Assembly (NCBI GenBank): GCA_018466975.1
Contig: CM031553.1
Span: 1,674,001-1,738,000, forward strand
Source of the DNA: Sparassis latifolia
Lineage: Eukaryota > Basidiomycota > Agaricomycetes > Polyporales > Sparassidaceae
DNA length: 64,000 nt
Reading direction: 5' to 3'
This document shows positions 49,388 through 60,722 of the stretch, piece by piece; within the stretch, counting starts at the first letter, position 1, and each line of letters opens with the position of its first letter. The position numbers were made by a program, and so were the translations under genes. The notes beneath the pieces were generated by a model. It had not been told where the DNA came from. It saw only the letters and a list, made by a program, of their open reading frames with translations, and did not search any database.

Positions 49388-50815
49388 GTCTGAAGGAAAA
49401 GAGTTGTTGTGACAGCGATGAAAACGAGGATTTATATACCGTGCTGCATATAAATTCTCGTTTTCATAGCGGTACGTAGAAGCTACCCGAACGTGGGTGC
49501 AAGGTACATACCCGTCTTTCCTTGACAGGCCGTCGGGTGCGGAACACTACTGCACACGTTCCGAACAATTCCGAGTTGCTCCTGCTGGATGCATGACAGT
49601 ACCGGCCGTACCCTGGATAATTCCCTTAGACACCATTGCTGATTTTCAGATTCTTTGTCCCAACATTGACCCTTTTTTTTGACTTTGTATCCGGATACAG
49701 TCATTTGCATAAACCGGAAATCGCGTCGTCGAATCTTCTGTTTGCTCGGGACAAATACTTTCCAGGCAGGTGCACATGACAGCGGCCAACATCCGGCATC
49801 CTCGCATTACACTCATCAGGAAAACCCAACTTTTACTTATGGGACTTATTCCAACTTTTTGACCTTTTTTGCCTTATTTAAGGCCCATAAGTTCTCAAAA
49901 GTCGACTTTTAAGCCTCTAAGGAAATATGACTTATGGACTTTTTGTCCTTTTTTACCTTATTTAAGGCCTATAAGTGCATTTAAGTTGCATATGAACACC
50001 TTTAAGTAAAAGTTGGGTTTTCCTGATGCTCTAGACTTTCAGACTTTTTATAAAGCACCGGGTTGGCAGGTGGGGCTCCCTTCCTCATCTTTGGTGATGC
50101 TTTTTCGTTCTGGTGGCGGTTGTGGCATACTGTACCTTCTTCATTTTCCACTTCTTATTCCTTCACACCTTTATCACACCTTTTGTTGACAATCATCTGG
50201 ACAGACCTCTTGGTGGCTGGTGCAGATCTACTACATGGTCCTCGGGTGGGTGAAACTAACTTGGACCTCACCTAAATCAAGACTTGTTCCTTAGCTTGAT
50301 TCCCTGGTATTTGTGGCCTGATGCTTGGCCTTTTAGATCCAAGATAGCTATTAGCACTTCAGTTGCAAGATATTGCTCAGATCATAGTCATTCAGATTGC
50401 AAGGCCAGAATAGGTGTTGTTTAACATTGGCAACTAGCGTATGGACTATGCAAACCCTTCTCAAGAGTGAGACTGATGGAGAGCCGGTGTTCAACATGTG
50501 GGCATTTTATGTCTTTCGCACTCTATTATTGCCTTTTAAGGTCACTTTTATATTCTTTGTTAGTTGCAAGGTGAGTGTGAGCTGTTCATAGTGGGGTCAC
50601 AGTTAAACTGTAGATCATGTGTACAGAAAATAATGATCACATGAGCAACACATCTGCATTCAGTAAACACTTTGGACTCTGACCGATGTGTGGTTGACAC
50701 AATAATAGAGGAGTAAATTCAATATGGGAGTAGCTCTTAAATGTATTATGTGACAGATATCATGGTGTCTCATATCTGCTCTGCAAAATCTGCTCATGAA
50801 TGAACTAATCATGAT
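49388..50815. other. AT-rich intergenic region with a MITE
   Basis: Holds the MITE at 49814-50028. From about 49.6 kb the base composition becomes AT-rich and stays so to 52.0 kb. A 5' exon of the following gene may lie near 50760-50815 (ATG at 50777), but its extent is not certain. Confidence 0.45.
49814..50028. mobile_element. MITE, second member of the CATCAGGAAAA family
   Basis: 215 bp. The terminal inverted repeats are identical over 26 nt, starting CATCAGGAAAACCCAAC, with an internal inverted CCTTATTTAAGGCC block. It shares the first 11 terminal bases and the TTATTTAAGG motif with the element at 19268-19415. No coding capacity. Confidence 0.8.
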
Positions 50816-53094
50816 TTGCAGTTATTTCAGATAGAGGTTGTGGCTGAAGACTTTAAAACTTTTTTCAGTGTCCCACAGCTTCCAGACCTGTTTGTCGACA
50901 CCACTATGTCTATTTATGCTGAAATGCTCACTGATAATATTAGTTGTCAAGCCCTGTCAGACCCCGTCTATGACTTTCTGCATCGCCTTATGCCTGTGAT
51001 GAGTCAGGAGCCTGAATTGCAGTTGCTGGATATGTTTCATTCGTGACATTCTGAACCAAGTCCTTGGTGATGAGAATTTTGTAATATGTTTGTGCAGATC
51101 CTATCATAATCACTGCGAGAAGGACTTGCGATGTCAGGGTCAGGTTTCTGTACAGTTGGCAGATGCAATTATTCTGCAGAAATGCTGTGAGTGCCTCTGC
51201 AACTAGTTGGGGCTCAGGGTTTTCTGTTGAACCCAAGTGCTGCAAATATCATGTCAGAGCCGTGGTATTAACAGAAACTGAGGATAGGTGAGCAAACCTT
51301 ATTCTCCTGAACCAGGAGAAGCATATGATCTGCCATTTTGAGCATGATGTCAGGGGTCAAGGCAATGCCAACTCACACATCTGGAAACCTAGGTTTTTCT
51401 TATACACAATACTTCTCTGATCAGCACAGTAGCTAGCTGCACCGAACACTCTTCAGTGCAGCTGGCTACTGTGCTGATCAGAGAAGTGTTGTGTATAAGA
51501 AGAACCTAGGTTTCAGGATGTGTGGGTTGAGGGTCAAGGCAATGCCTGACATCATGCTCAAAATGACAGATCATATAATCCTCCTGGTTCAGGAGAATAA
51601 GGTTTGCTCACCTATCCTTAGTTCCTGTTAATACCATAACTCTAATGTGATATTTGCAGCACTTGGGTTTGACAGAAAACCCTGAGCCCCAACTAGTTGC
51701 AGAGGCACTCACAGCATTCCTGCAGAATAATTGCACCCACCAACTGTACAGAAACCTGGCCCTGACATTGCAAGTCCTTCCTGTAGTGATCATGATAGGG
51801 TCTGCACAAACATATTACAAAATTCTCATCACTAAGGACTTGCTTCAGAATGTTGCAAATGAAACATATCTGGCAACTACAATGGTGATTCGCAGGTACA
51901 CACCTCAGGTCCCCAGATAGACTCAATACTTGCAGGAGAGAATGGAGCCGGTTATCAATAGGCATCTTGTTTTTCGTTGCCTACAGGCATTCAAGAGTTT
52001 TGTTTTCAGGTACATCTTACATGCATGGTTTGCAGAAGCATGGACGACCGCTTGTCCAAGCAGGAAGCACACAACCTTATACAAATGACTGGTGGCACCT
52101 CGTTTGTGTGTGTGCCCAGCGAGACACTCGTCGTGAGCGGCTCCGATGATGGTTCGCTGATGCTCTGGGACACAGAGAGCAGGCGGGAACTGGACACCAT
52201 CACAGAGCACACCAACTCAATTTGCGCGCTTGCGGTGTCACCTGATGGGCACACCCTCCTGTCTGCCATACGCGACAGGCTTGTGTTAGTCCAGATTGTG
52301 CATGCCGAGGGAGTAAAGGTGCGCGGGCGGCGAGATGGGCACGATGGGTCTGTGAACGCACTTGCAATCGCGCCTAATGGGCGCACAATTGCAATGGGAT
52401 CGGCCGACTACACTGAATCGCTCTGGGATTCGGCGGCGCAGGGAACAACCCACGTGCTGCGGGGGCACACGGCAATAATTACGTGCGTGCAGTTCTCGGC
52501 AGGCGGGGGGCGGGTGGGAACAGCAGGCGTGGACTGCTTGGCACGTGTATGGGATGTAGTGAGCGGGGCAGAGCTGTCCGTGCTGCGAGGCCACGAGGGC
52601 GTGATCTATATGATCGTATTCGCGCTGAACGCGCAGCGGGTGGTAACGGCTGCGGACGACGGGACCACGCGCGTGTGGCACACGGAGACGGGCGAGGAGC
52701 TCGTCACTCTGCGCGAGCATGCGGGCCAGGTGTGGAGGGCGGTGTTCTCCGCGGATGGGAAGAGGGTGCTGTCCGTTGACCAACAGGGTCTCGTAAAGGT
52801 GTGCGAGTCAGTCGGCGGGAAGGTCCTACGCAGCATTGACACCACCGCGGCCGACGCCATCAACGCCGCTGCATTCTCGTGTGATGGGAAGCTCGGGTGC
52901 ACCGCCGCGGACGATAACATCGTGCGCGTGTGGGACCTCGCCACGGCACGGCCGTTGCTGCGTTCGAGGGACATGACGACAGTGTCAGACTCCTCATCTT
53001 CTCCCCGGACGCGAAGAACCTCATCTCGACGGCAGACCACGGTACAATGCGCATATGGGACATTGAGGACGAGAAGATGATCAAGCCCGAGTAG
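50816..53094 (+). pseudogene. Unknown N-terminal module fused to a WD40 propeller, three lesions
   Basis: The first coding-like exon begins after ATTTGCAG at 50815 with QIEVVAEDFKTFFSVP, matching IRIVDEDWKTFFDIP of the gene at 48423-49387. Its next exon, at about 51658-52015, reads PEPQLVAEALTAFLQNN and AQTYYKILITKDLLQN, then hits a TAG at 51918-51920 before TQYLQERME and RHLVFRCLQAF. A 26-bp gap later (52016-52041, ending TTTGCAG) the frame passes into MDDRLSKQEAHN and eight WD40 motifs (for example VVSGSDDGSLMLWD, VVTAADDGTTRVWH, GCTAADDNIVRVWD). A single missing base near 52930-52945 shifts the frame before the last blade, which reads EGHDDSVRLLIFSP and TMRIWDIED in the other frame, to a TAG at 53094. 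The left half also carries an inverted duplication (51013-51884). The propeller is very close to that of the intact gene at 61121-63862. Confidence 0.75.
51013..51884. repeat. Large inverted repeat, arms about 430 bp, 15-nt loop
   Basis: The left arm (51013-51441) is the reverse complement of the right arm (51457-51884) with few differences; the loop is at 51442-51456. Both arms encode the same 80-odd residues of the unknown module (NPEPQLVAEALTAFLQNN), on the minus strand in the left arm and on the plus strand in the right. A transcript would form a long hairpin. Confidence 0.85.
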
Positions 53095-53639
53095 ACGGCA
53101 AGGGGTAGAATATTGCGATATGGCGGCTCGTTTCTCGGTTTGTTGGCCTTGTGAATGCTGGCCGTTATCTCTACATTCTGCTCTACCAGTCTTGTATACC
53201 AGATACCACCAATACCACAACGAACAGAGGGATCGTTGCATAACGGAACTGTGTCGGATAGAGCCGCGTTCCTTGCTCTACAACCGTGAAAGCACAGCAA
53301 GAGCACATTGACACAGAATAGAAAATTGCCCTGCGGCAAACGAGGGGGCTCATAAATGGCAGCGTGTCTTCAAAGTGTGAATATGCTGTTCCCGCCTCGC
53401 GTGATATAACGGCGATCGGACTCGACGGCACCTGGGGCCTCATTCAGTGGACGTGATGCAGTCCGTAGTTGGCATGGTGTTACGAGAGGGGGTCGCTTCT
53501 GTCCAGAGACTTATCTACGTCATTGTCCTGCGCGCCAAAGTGAGACATAAATCGATGGGATAAAGAAAATCGCCACTTGCAGAGACTGATGATATATTAA
53601 AAGTCGGCATTCGCGACCTCTGCTTCAGTATGTTGTCAC
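53095..53639. other. Intergenic
   Basis: 3' flank of the WD40 pseudogene. It resembles the flank after 63862 in places (CTCTAC/TATCTCTA TTCTG, CAACG), as expected for duplicated 3' ends. No gene. Confidence 0.4.
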
Positions 53640-54660
53640 ATACCCCTGCGAGTCTGGCGGGGTGTACATCACGAATGGTGGCACTACGAGGATGTAATCC
53701 AGCAGGAATTCGACGAAATCCCACAGCTGCGCACATGTATCAACCCGACATAAAATCACGCGCAGCGAGAACTCACTTGCCCTCAAGTGATACATAATTA
53801 GCTTCGTTCATGGAATCTCGGGTTCCAGTATCCACAGCCGCAATCGAGCCGCCTCGCGCTTCGTTGTACCGACGAAGCGATGATCCTGAGATTCAGCATC
53901 AGCTCAAATGACATTCATCGTGCGTAGAAACGACAAACGCCACGCTTGCTGTAGGAAAAACACACTGACTCGCGCGTTGGTATTGTGTAAGTCTTTTATG
54001 CGAGTCGGGGTATACCGCTGTCGAGCTGAGAAGTGAAGTGAGTCATCCGCATCTCTAAAATCACCAGTGGACGTGAGTCTGAACAGATCGCCCTCCTTCA
54101 GAAACGTGCACAGTATACTCGGCTCGGTCCCCTTCACCCACGCACAGAAACAAAGCTTCACTTTCGGATAGGCAAATAAACTCTGTCGATCTAACTTGCT
54201 GCAGATGAGGTGGCAGGGCCAGGAAAGCGCTGTGCCTTGCATGCACTGAAACTCGCATTGATCGACAAAACTTGAAGACAGTTTAACAGCCACCTGGGAC
54301 TACAAGCGTCATCGAGATGGATAGCAAATTAAGATGAACAACTTACTATCCGACCCTTGTGATGAATCCAGCGCTCAAGATCGGATTAGAGGCCTCGTGC
54401 TTGACGTTCATTCAGTCCATGTCTTCAGGGTACATGGCGCTGAAGATGAGGTGGAATCCGCGCCCGACTCGGATATCACCGATGACGAGCTCAGCCTAGA
54501 ACGGGACCATGTTGATGTACTCTCCGTAGACGTCAGCGGGATGGGGCGTCACCAGGGGTTTATGAGCGTACTGTGTAGGCAATGCACAGACGATTGTCGT
54601 AGGCGCACAACGCCGATGATTCTATCACTCAAGAGGCAGTACAAAAAGAACCTAAGTTAG
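53640..54660 (-). pseudogene. Relic of an unidentified gene
   Basis: Three protein-like pieces run along the minus strand. (1) About 54600-54340: VTPHPADVYGEYINMVPF, a TAG, then AELVIGDIRVGRGFHL and SAMYPEDMD, a TGA. (2) 54280-53915: a 120-residue open block after a CCCAG acceptor with YPKVKLCFCAWVKG, SILCTFLKEGDLFRLTST. (3) 53735-53645: LWDFVEFLLDYILVVPPFV. Between 2 and 3 the frame GGSIAAVDTGTRDSMNEANY is open but the junction phases do not fit. Stops and phase conflicts suggest a decayed gene; the family is not recognised. Confidence 0.45.
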
Positions 54661-54876
54661 CACCGCACACGGTTGATCACGCGATATACATCTCGCATCG
54701 AAATCCATGGACCATCAGATAACTTACCCTACGTCGATTGTCATCGATAAGGAGTGCCAGAAATTCTCTAAAGAAAGATTGCGTTTCGCAAGCTGAGTGA
54801 GTGAGCAATTAATGTCTCTTTGGCGTCCTAACAGTGTTACGCGTGACAACCCACGAGAATGTGACACTCGCGCTTG

Positions 54877-54898
54877 GGCACTCGGACTATAGGGGTAG
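54877..54898 (+). repeat. Left terminal inverted repeat
   Basis: GGCACTCGGACTATAGG followed by GGTAG. It pairs with 60723-60744 with one mismatch. Confidence 0.8.
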
Positions 54899-54910
54899 TG
54901 CCCGCCGAGA

Positions 54911-54947
54911 AATTAAATCAATTAATTAAAAATTAATTAAAATAATT
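54911..54947. repeat. Subterminal AT-rich repeat
   Basis: Repeated AATTAAATCAATTAATT / AAAATTAATT units, self-complementary, about 15 bp inside the left TIR. AT-hooks of the encoded protein prefer such DNA, so it may be a binding site; this is inference. Confidence 0.5.
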
Positions 54948-55187
54948 CGGGGAGAGGGACGGAGCGAACGCGGTCGCCTCGCGTTGAGAGTCAGAAGAAT
55001 GAAAGGTAGTATACCATTCTTAAGAAAGGGAATGCATTCTCTGCACCCAGATTTCCACTGATAGGATTTCCACCCCATGATAATAAATCGGCCGCAGAGT
55101 GTGAACTTCGTCCCAGTCTGAGAACGAAAGGTGCTTCGAGCACCTTCGCTGAGCGCGAGTGCCGACTGAGCGACTGTACTCGGCCTG

Positions 55188-58100
55188 CTAGGGGTTGCGG
55201 CTGGATCCTGCTTGTGAAACCGTACTCGGGTGGGCCTGTGAGAGAGTCAACAGACAATAGTTGAGCACAATACCGCTATTGACCGAAGACGAACTTATTA
55301 CTCACCTTGTAGATACATGGACGCGAGAGAAATGCACCAGGACAGTCATCCCGCAGGCACTGTAAACACCTACGTGGTGCACGCTTCTTTGCCGGAACGC
55401 TAGCATCCGACACGTTGTGTTGCGCGCCACCCGCAGTGTTCCTTTGTGCGCGTGAAGTTGATGCAGCTGGTGGTCCCGCCCTTTCATCAGCATTCAATGG
55501 CCTTTTCATCCCCCTGGCCGAAGTAGAACCACGTGCTAGATGTTCCGCAAAGTGTGCCGCCTCACCATATTCGAACTGTACTGCGGATTGCTTCAAGCTG
55601 ACTCTCCCTAGCAGCACACCAACATGCCAATCAGACACCTCATCTGAGCTGTGGTGAATCCGCTTGTTCGCATCAACCTCCTTGTCGAGTGTCGCTCTTG
55701 GCTGCATCGAAATTGATGGCATCAATGCAGGCTGCGGCTGCAATAAGCTTTGCAGACGATCGTATGCCGCCTTGTACTGCTCGATGGAATTTTCCTCGTT
55801 TCGAATTTCTACCCAGGTCTTGTAATAATTCTTCAAGTGTTCCGGGAGCTTTGACAGAAAAGATAATTAGAGACAACCTGCAGATGCAGTGTGGTGCATA
55901 CCTTGTAGAAGATATGGATACCGTTGCAATATGTTGACCATTCCTGTGTAAGCATGATCCAATTCGGTTGCTTCTTGCCTGCAAAAAGGCCGTCAATCTT
56001 CTTGGCCAGAACCCGATATAGTGCACGCTCTTCAGGGCTATGAATCGGGAGGATTGCGATGCGTGTCTGTTGTTGATAAGCAAGATGATCATGCCGGCTC
56101 TTCTCGTTGATTGTAAAGTTCGAATGGTAGGGGAGCATCCCGAAGGTTTTGCGTGATGCATCCGACAGTGGCAGGATACCGAATGTCTCTCTGGTGCGTG
56201 CATAATCATTCCCGTTGACCCACCCAAGGAGTGAACTCGGCTTCTCCATTGCGCCAGGGGCGAATGCTGCAGCGGTCAGATCCTTGAGGCTGGCTAGATG
56301 GTTCAGGTCCATATATCGAAAGTCCCTTTGTATGGCTGGCCCGTGCGATTGAATGTGCCAACCTGAGAAGGCGTCAAAATATCGGGCCATTTTTACTAAT
56401 TTGGGAGAACCTTACCTTGAGATTATGACATAGATGGTAATCTCGAAGGAGGTTCACAGCGAAGCGTGGACAGGCATTGTATGACCCGAAGCGCTTTGCA
56501 ATGTTCTGGTGCACACCTCCTTCAACATTGTTAGTCCCCCGCAGACACCTGTACAGCGTAAGACCATCATGGTCCTTCCCATGTACTATATACAGCCGAA
56601 CACCTGGAGGATCCGAGTAGTACCCCATGTGAATATTTTCGAGGACATTGCGTGCTTTCTCCCACGATGCATCATTGAAGAGCGGCTGCCCAGTCTTTGC
56701 ATCCTTAAATGGGCCGTAGGTTCCGATGACCTCTGCGATGCGCAGCAGCAAAACCTCTGGTTGTGGGACAAAGTGTTGCACCCTTCGCCACACCCAGTCG
56801 GACTTCCAGAGCACCATCTGACACCACGTCAGCCCACGAACCTGAAGCACACGTTCAACGGTGGCCTTATCAGTAGGATCGGGAATGAGTAATGCATCGC
56901 GCAAGGCACGGGTGAAGGGGCACCGCATTCCATGATGGACAGAGATCTTGAACTGGTCCATCAGATGCCATATGTCACCCAACACACGAGATCGTATTGC
57001 AGATTCCTGATAGGAGAGACTCGGAGTCATGGAGTTAATGCCTTCAAAAAGTTTGCTGGCCTGAGCAAGAGCTCTAGGATCCTTCTCGGATTGACCAGTA
57101 TTTTGTTCAGCTTCGGGTTCATGATCAAGATTGTTAAGATCATGATCTGGATCGGCACTGCAACCATCGCAGCATTGATGATCTTCCGGTTTGTCGATAA
57201 GTGACAATGACTCGGAAGGAAATGGAAGAGGAGGAAGTGGTGCAGACTGGCGAGGTGTCATTGAGACTTCATGATCCTCAGTACATGTTTGAAGATCCTT
57301 CATGCAACAAAGCAGTTGAAATGGACAAGTGCCACCCAGGCAAGAAATCGGAGTATCTTCTTTTGTACTGAGAAGCTCGCCACGCACAAGGTACGCAGAT
57401 TGTAATACCACTGTGATGTTCACAATCACCCTAGTCTTTGAGACATTCACATTCTTGAATTTTTCAGGGCGGTCGGGGGCAATGACACCATAGACAACTG
57501 TCATCGAGTGGTCACGTGAGAGAAGCGTCACTTTTGTTCCTGCCATTGTGGTGCCCGTGATGGGTAATCCGACCGACACTGTGACCAGCTTGTCGTAGAT
57601 AGACCAGGAAGCAAAGACATCCAGTGAGGCATAATTAATTTGATCTTGACTAAGATTTGGGTCATCCCATCTTGTGCTGACTCGAATCGATGGGTCCTTA
57701 GGTAGGTGTCGGTGGAGAACCATAGACGTAAGATCAGCCAGGCTGACATTTGCATGGGTGACAATATTTCGGTCCTTCGCCAACTGTCCTAGTTCAACTG
57801 CGCCAACAAACGGTAACCCATCATTGTCTGTAAGACCACAGTCTTTATACAGACATGTCAGGTCTGCCTTGACATTGACACCAATTTTCTCCACACGTGG
57901 ACTACGCAGTAGCACAAGCACTGTGTGAGGCAGGTTCAAGTAACCGTTCTGCATGAATGTTGACACCTGCAATAGAACATTAGAATGAGATTTTCGGGTA
58001 AATGAACAGTAGTGGGCATACCGGGATTAAAAAAATAGACTGCTTGTATGCAATAGAAATAAGGGCAACTCTGCCGTAGATACCACTGTTGCGATCGACA

Positions 58101-60580
58101 GACCATTCCATATCCATTGCAAGTTGAATTGAACTGTCACCAGGCAGTTTAGCAACATCGTCCATAATGCTGTTTAAGCGACCATTAATTTGATATGTGG
58201 AACTCAAGATCGTGACATTCCATGTCAGCAGTAGGGCAAGTTGCTCCAATGATGAGCTTGGGATGGGAGTTACTTCATAACATAAGGACGGAAACATGCG
58301 TTCCAGCTCGGCCTTGTCCGCACGAACATTATCGGTAAAGACAAGATCGACATCTCCATGGCCAAATTGTCGGAGAGAGTGTGGAATAAGTGCCAGAGCT
58401 GGCATGAACTGATCATGAGCCTTTGTCGGTGTCAGTGTCATTGCGCGACATTCTCCATATTCGTTGACCACCGTGTGAAGAGCGCCAAATACCTCCTCTC
58501 CGTTGACCTTCCCGAGATGTTTTGGAACCTAACCACATCAGTTGAGTTTGATACTGAAGCATGCAGAGAAGATATGAAACTTCTCACCTTGTGGCTGTGA
58601 TCAATACATAGGATACGTGCAGACAGCATTGCTGTGTGCTGATCCATCTCCGATGCATGCTTCTCAATCATAGAGTCATAGAAGCTTCGGAAGTAGTGCG
58701 CTGATGGTACATATCCAGCGTATCCATTGGGATCATCCCATTCACTAAAATTCTCATGTAGTGCAAGAAATCCAGTCTCGACGAGCTGCATGCGGGTTTT
58801 GACCATCTCGAGATATTGGATATGCAGGTGCTCATAGTGTCGTACATGGAATGTTCGTATCATGTCCACAAATGACACTGGACCTAGACCCCTCTGAAAT
58901 GAGGAACGGAGAAGGGCCACCAAGCGGTCTGTGATGCCATTGCGATACGTGAGATGAAATGGAAATTGGGCAGCAAGAGGTGGAGGGAGAATGTTCAGAA
59001 TTGCAGAAGACCAGCTCTGATATACCTTGCCGCAGCCGTCTTGTCCACAGTAGTAACGATAGCCAATAACGAAAATGTTGCACTCGAGATCGACGACCCG
59101 GCGTGGAGAGCGTGACCATGTTTGAAGGCGTAAGTTCACAATCATACCATTTGGATGGCGGCGGCCTGTGGCCTTGCATGCAGGGCACGGGATCTTCTGG
59201 AATAAGTGGGGGAGCCATACAAAATATTGCGGGAGGTAGAAGAGTGCTGGCGTCAGCTGGTGGAGATGCTCCGCCATGAAAATCGGATTACGAGGCGGTA
59301 GCATGAACTGGCCAGCATCATAGCAGGTCGGTCTCCGGGAAGGGTTCCTGTCCATCTCCTCACGCAGTCGCTGACACATATCGTTATAGTCTGTCGATAG
59401 CCATGTTGGCATCGCAGACCGGCGTCGATCTTCATCACCTGACTCCTCATCGAGAGGTGCTCCCGCGTCAACGTCAGGATTGTCATCGTCATCTGCAGGG
59501 CACGGGTTCGAGTGATCATTCACCCGTGCTGTCTGCCCAAGAATCGTGTCAATGCTGTCATCTTGCTGATCAAAACTGAAGGTAGGATTTGAAGAGGAAG
59601 TCCTCTCTGTCAGAAGACAAGAGTGAATCAGTATGTTCATGCAGAGAGAGACCGAAAAGTGCTCACCTGCACCAGTTGCTGCAGTGCCTGATATTGAGAT
59701 TTTCTCCGAAACTAGGGCCTGAGACTTTGCAATGGTCGTTGCACGCATCACATCCATGTCAACGGAGGTTTCAGAACCACTTTTACCTCCTACCACATCA
59801 TCAGCCCGTTCACGTTCCGTGGGGCTTGGACAATCTTCGACGGCAACCCCATTGCCAGATTCGGATAGCGATATCGAGTGGCCACTCTCTGGATTCTGGT
59901 CACATTGTCCAAGAATAGATTGTGATGGCATCACTGAGGGTTAGCAGGGCTGAACTGACGGCGCCGTGGACACGCGCACCTCGGACGTGAAACTTTCAAG
60001 CCCGCCTCCCAAATAAGACATGGCACCTGAACTCAATGCTTGGGGCCGCGTAGTTGATTCTTCACTTGCAGGAACCGGACTGGAACTAGCGCATCCAGCG
60101 CTGTCTGCAGGAAGAGTCTCGGAGTGGGATTTTGACACATCTGAATAAAATTGTCAGAACCCGCTAGCTACTTGAGATGAAGACATACGGGAGCTGCTCT
60201 TTTCATGGGCAGAAAATGCACTGTCAAGCACATTCGCAGGTGCAGAACCTGCGCAACATAAATGGGATTTAAGAAATGCAAGGATACATAAATGACCACT
60301 CACCATTTATTTGCGAATCACCGGTCGCAGTAGACTGACGAGATGTGCCGCTTTCCTGCGGTTGAACTAGCATGACGGTCCAAGCAGTTAGGTTAGATTA
60401 GCTTGGGCAAACCACATTATTGGGCGCACCTTCACTCCGGGTGCCAAAGGTTGGCGGCTGTTTTCTCGGTCTTCCGACTGGTCGCCCCTTCGTCCCAGCA
60501 TCCGGTTTATTTTTCGAACCCTTGGGCCGCCCGCGCGCTCGCTTTGCAACAGTGTCGGTGGCAAGTGCTGTTGGTGCCAT
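55188..60580 (-). CDS. AT-hook / DUF6729-like / transposase-like / 3'-5' exonuclease protein
   Basis: Eleven exons (60430-60580, 60304-60366, 60189-60248, 59980-60140, 59667-59895, 58588-59606, 58022-58528, 56416-57966, 55902-56362, 55306-55848, 55188-55235), about 1,597 aa if one missing base near 56305-56310 is allowed for (IWT, TGA; relatives continue LNHLASL). Order: two AT-hooks (RGRPKGSK, GRPVGRPRK; residues 16-42); an acidic Ser-rich linker; a Cys-rich DUF6729-like region (CPACKATG, CGQDGCGKVYQSW); a transposase-like core (ILCIDHSHK, LVFTDNVRADK); a WRN-type exonuclease (about residues 695-860) with all DEDDy residues (DMEW, GVNVKADLTCL, NYASLDVF); and a C-terminal part with RGTNNVEGGVHQNIAKRFGS and a final CLQCLRDDCPGAF. 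Fungal DUF6729/exonuclease proteins are known as an expanded family of unclear function. Its place between TIRs suggests it mobilises this element. Confidence 0.85.
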
Positions 60581-60722
60581 CAACGCGTACTTTCTAGAAG
60601 CTCCAGTGGAAGTCCGCGCTGCTGCTGCTGTCGGCGTCTCGGTGTGGCTGCCTGTGTTTGCATGAGTTACTTTTAGGCTTCATGCGGTAAGTCAATTGAA
60701 ACTCAGTTAAGTCCTAGCTACG

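Noticed and set aside
59896..59931. ATG at 59931 as the start of the exonuclease gene
   Set aside because: Splicing from 59980 to 59895 joins the upstream AT-hook exons in phase, and the total length then fits; the ATG falls inside that intron.
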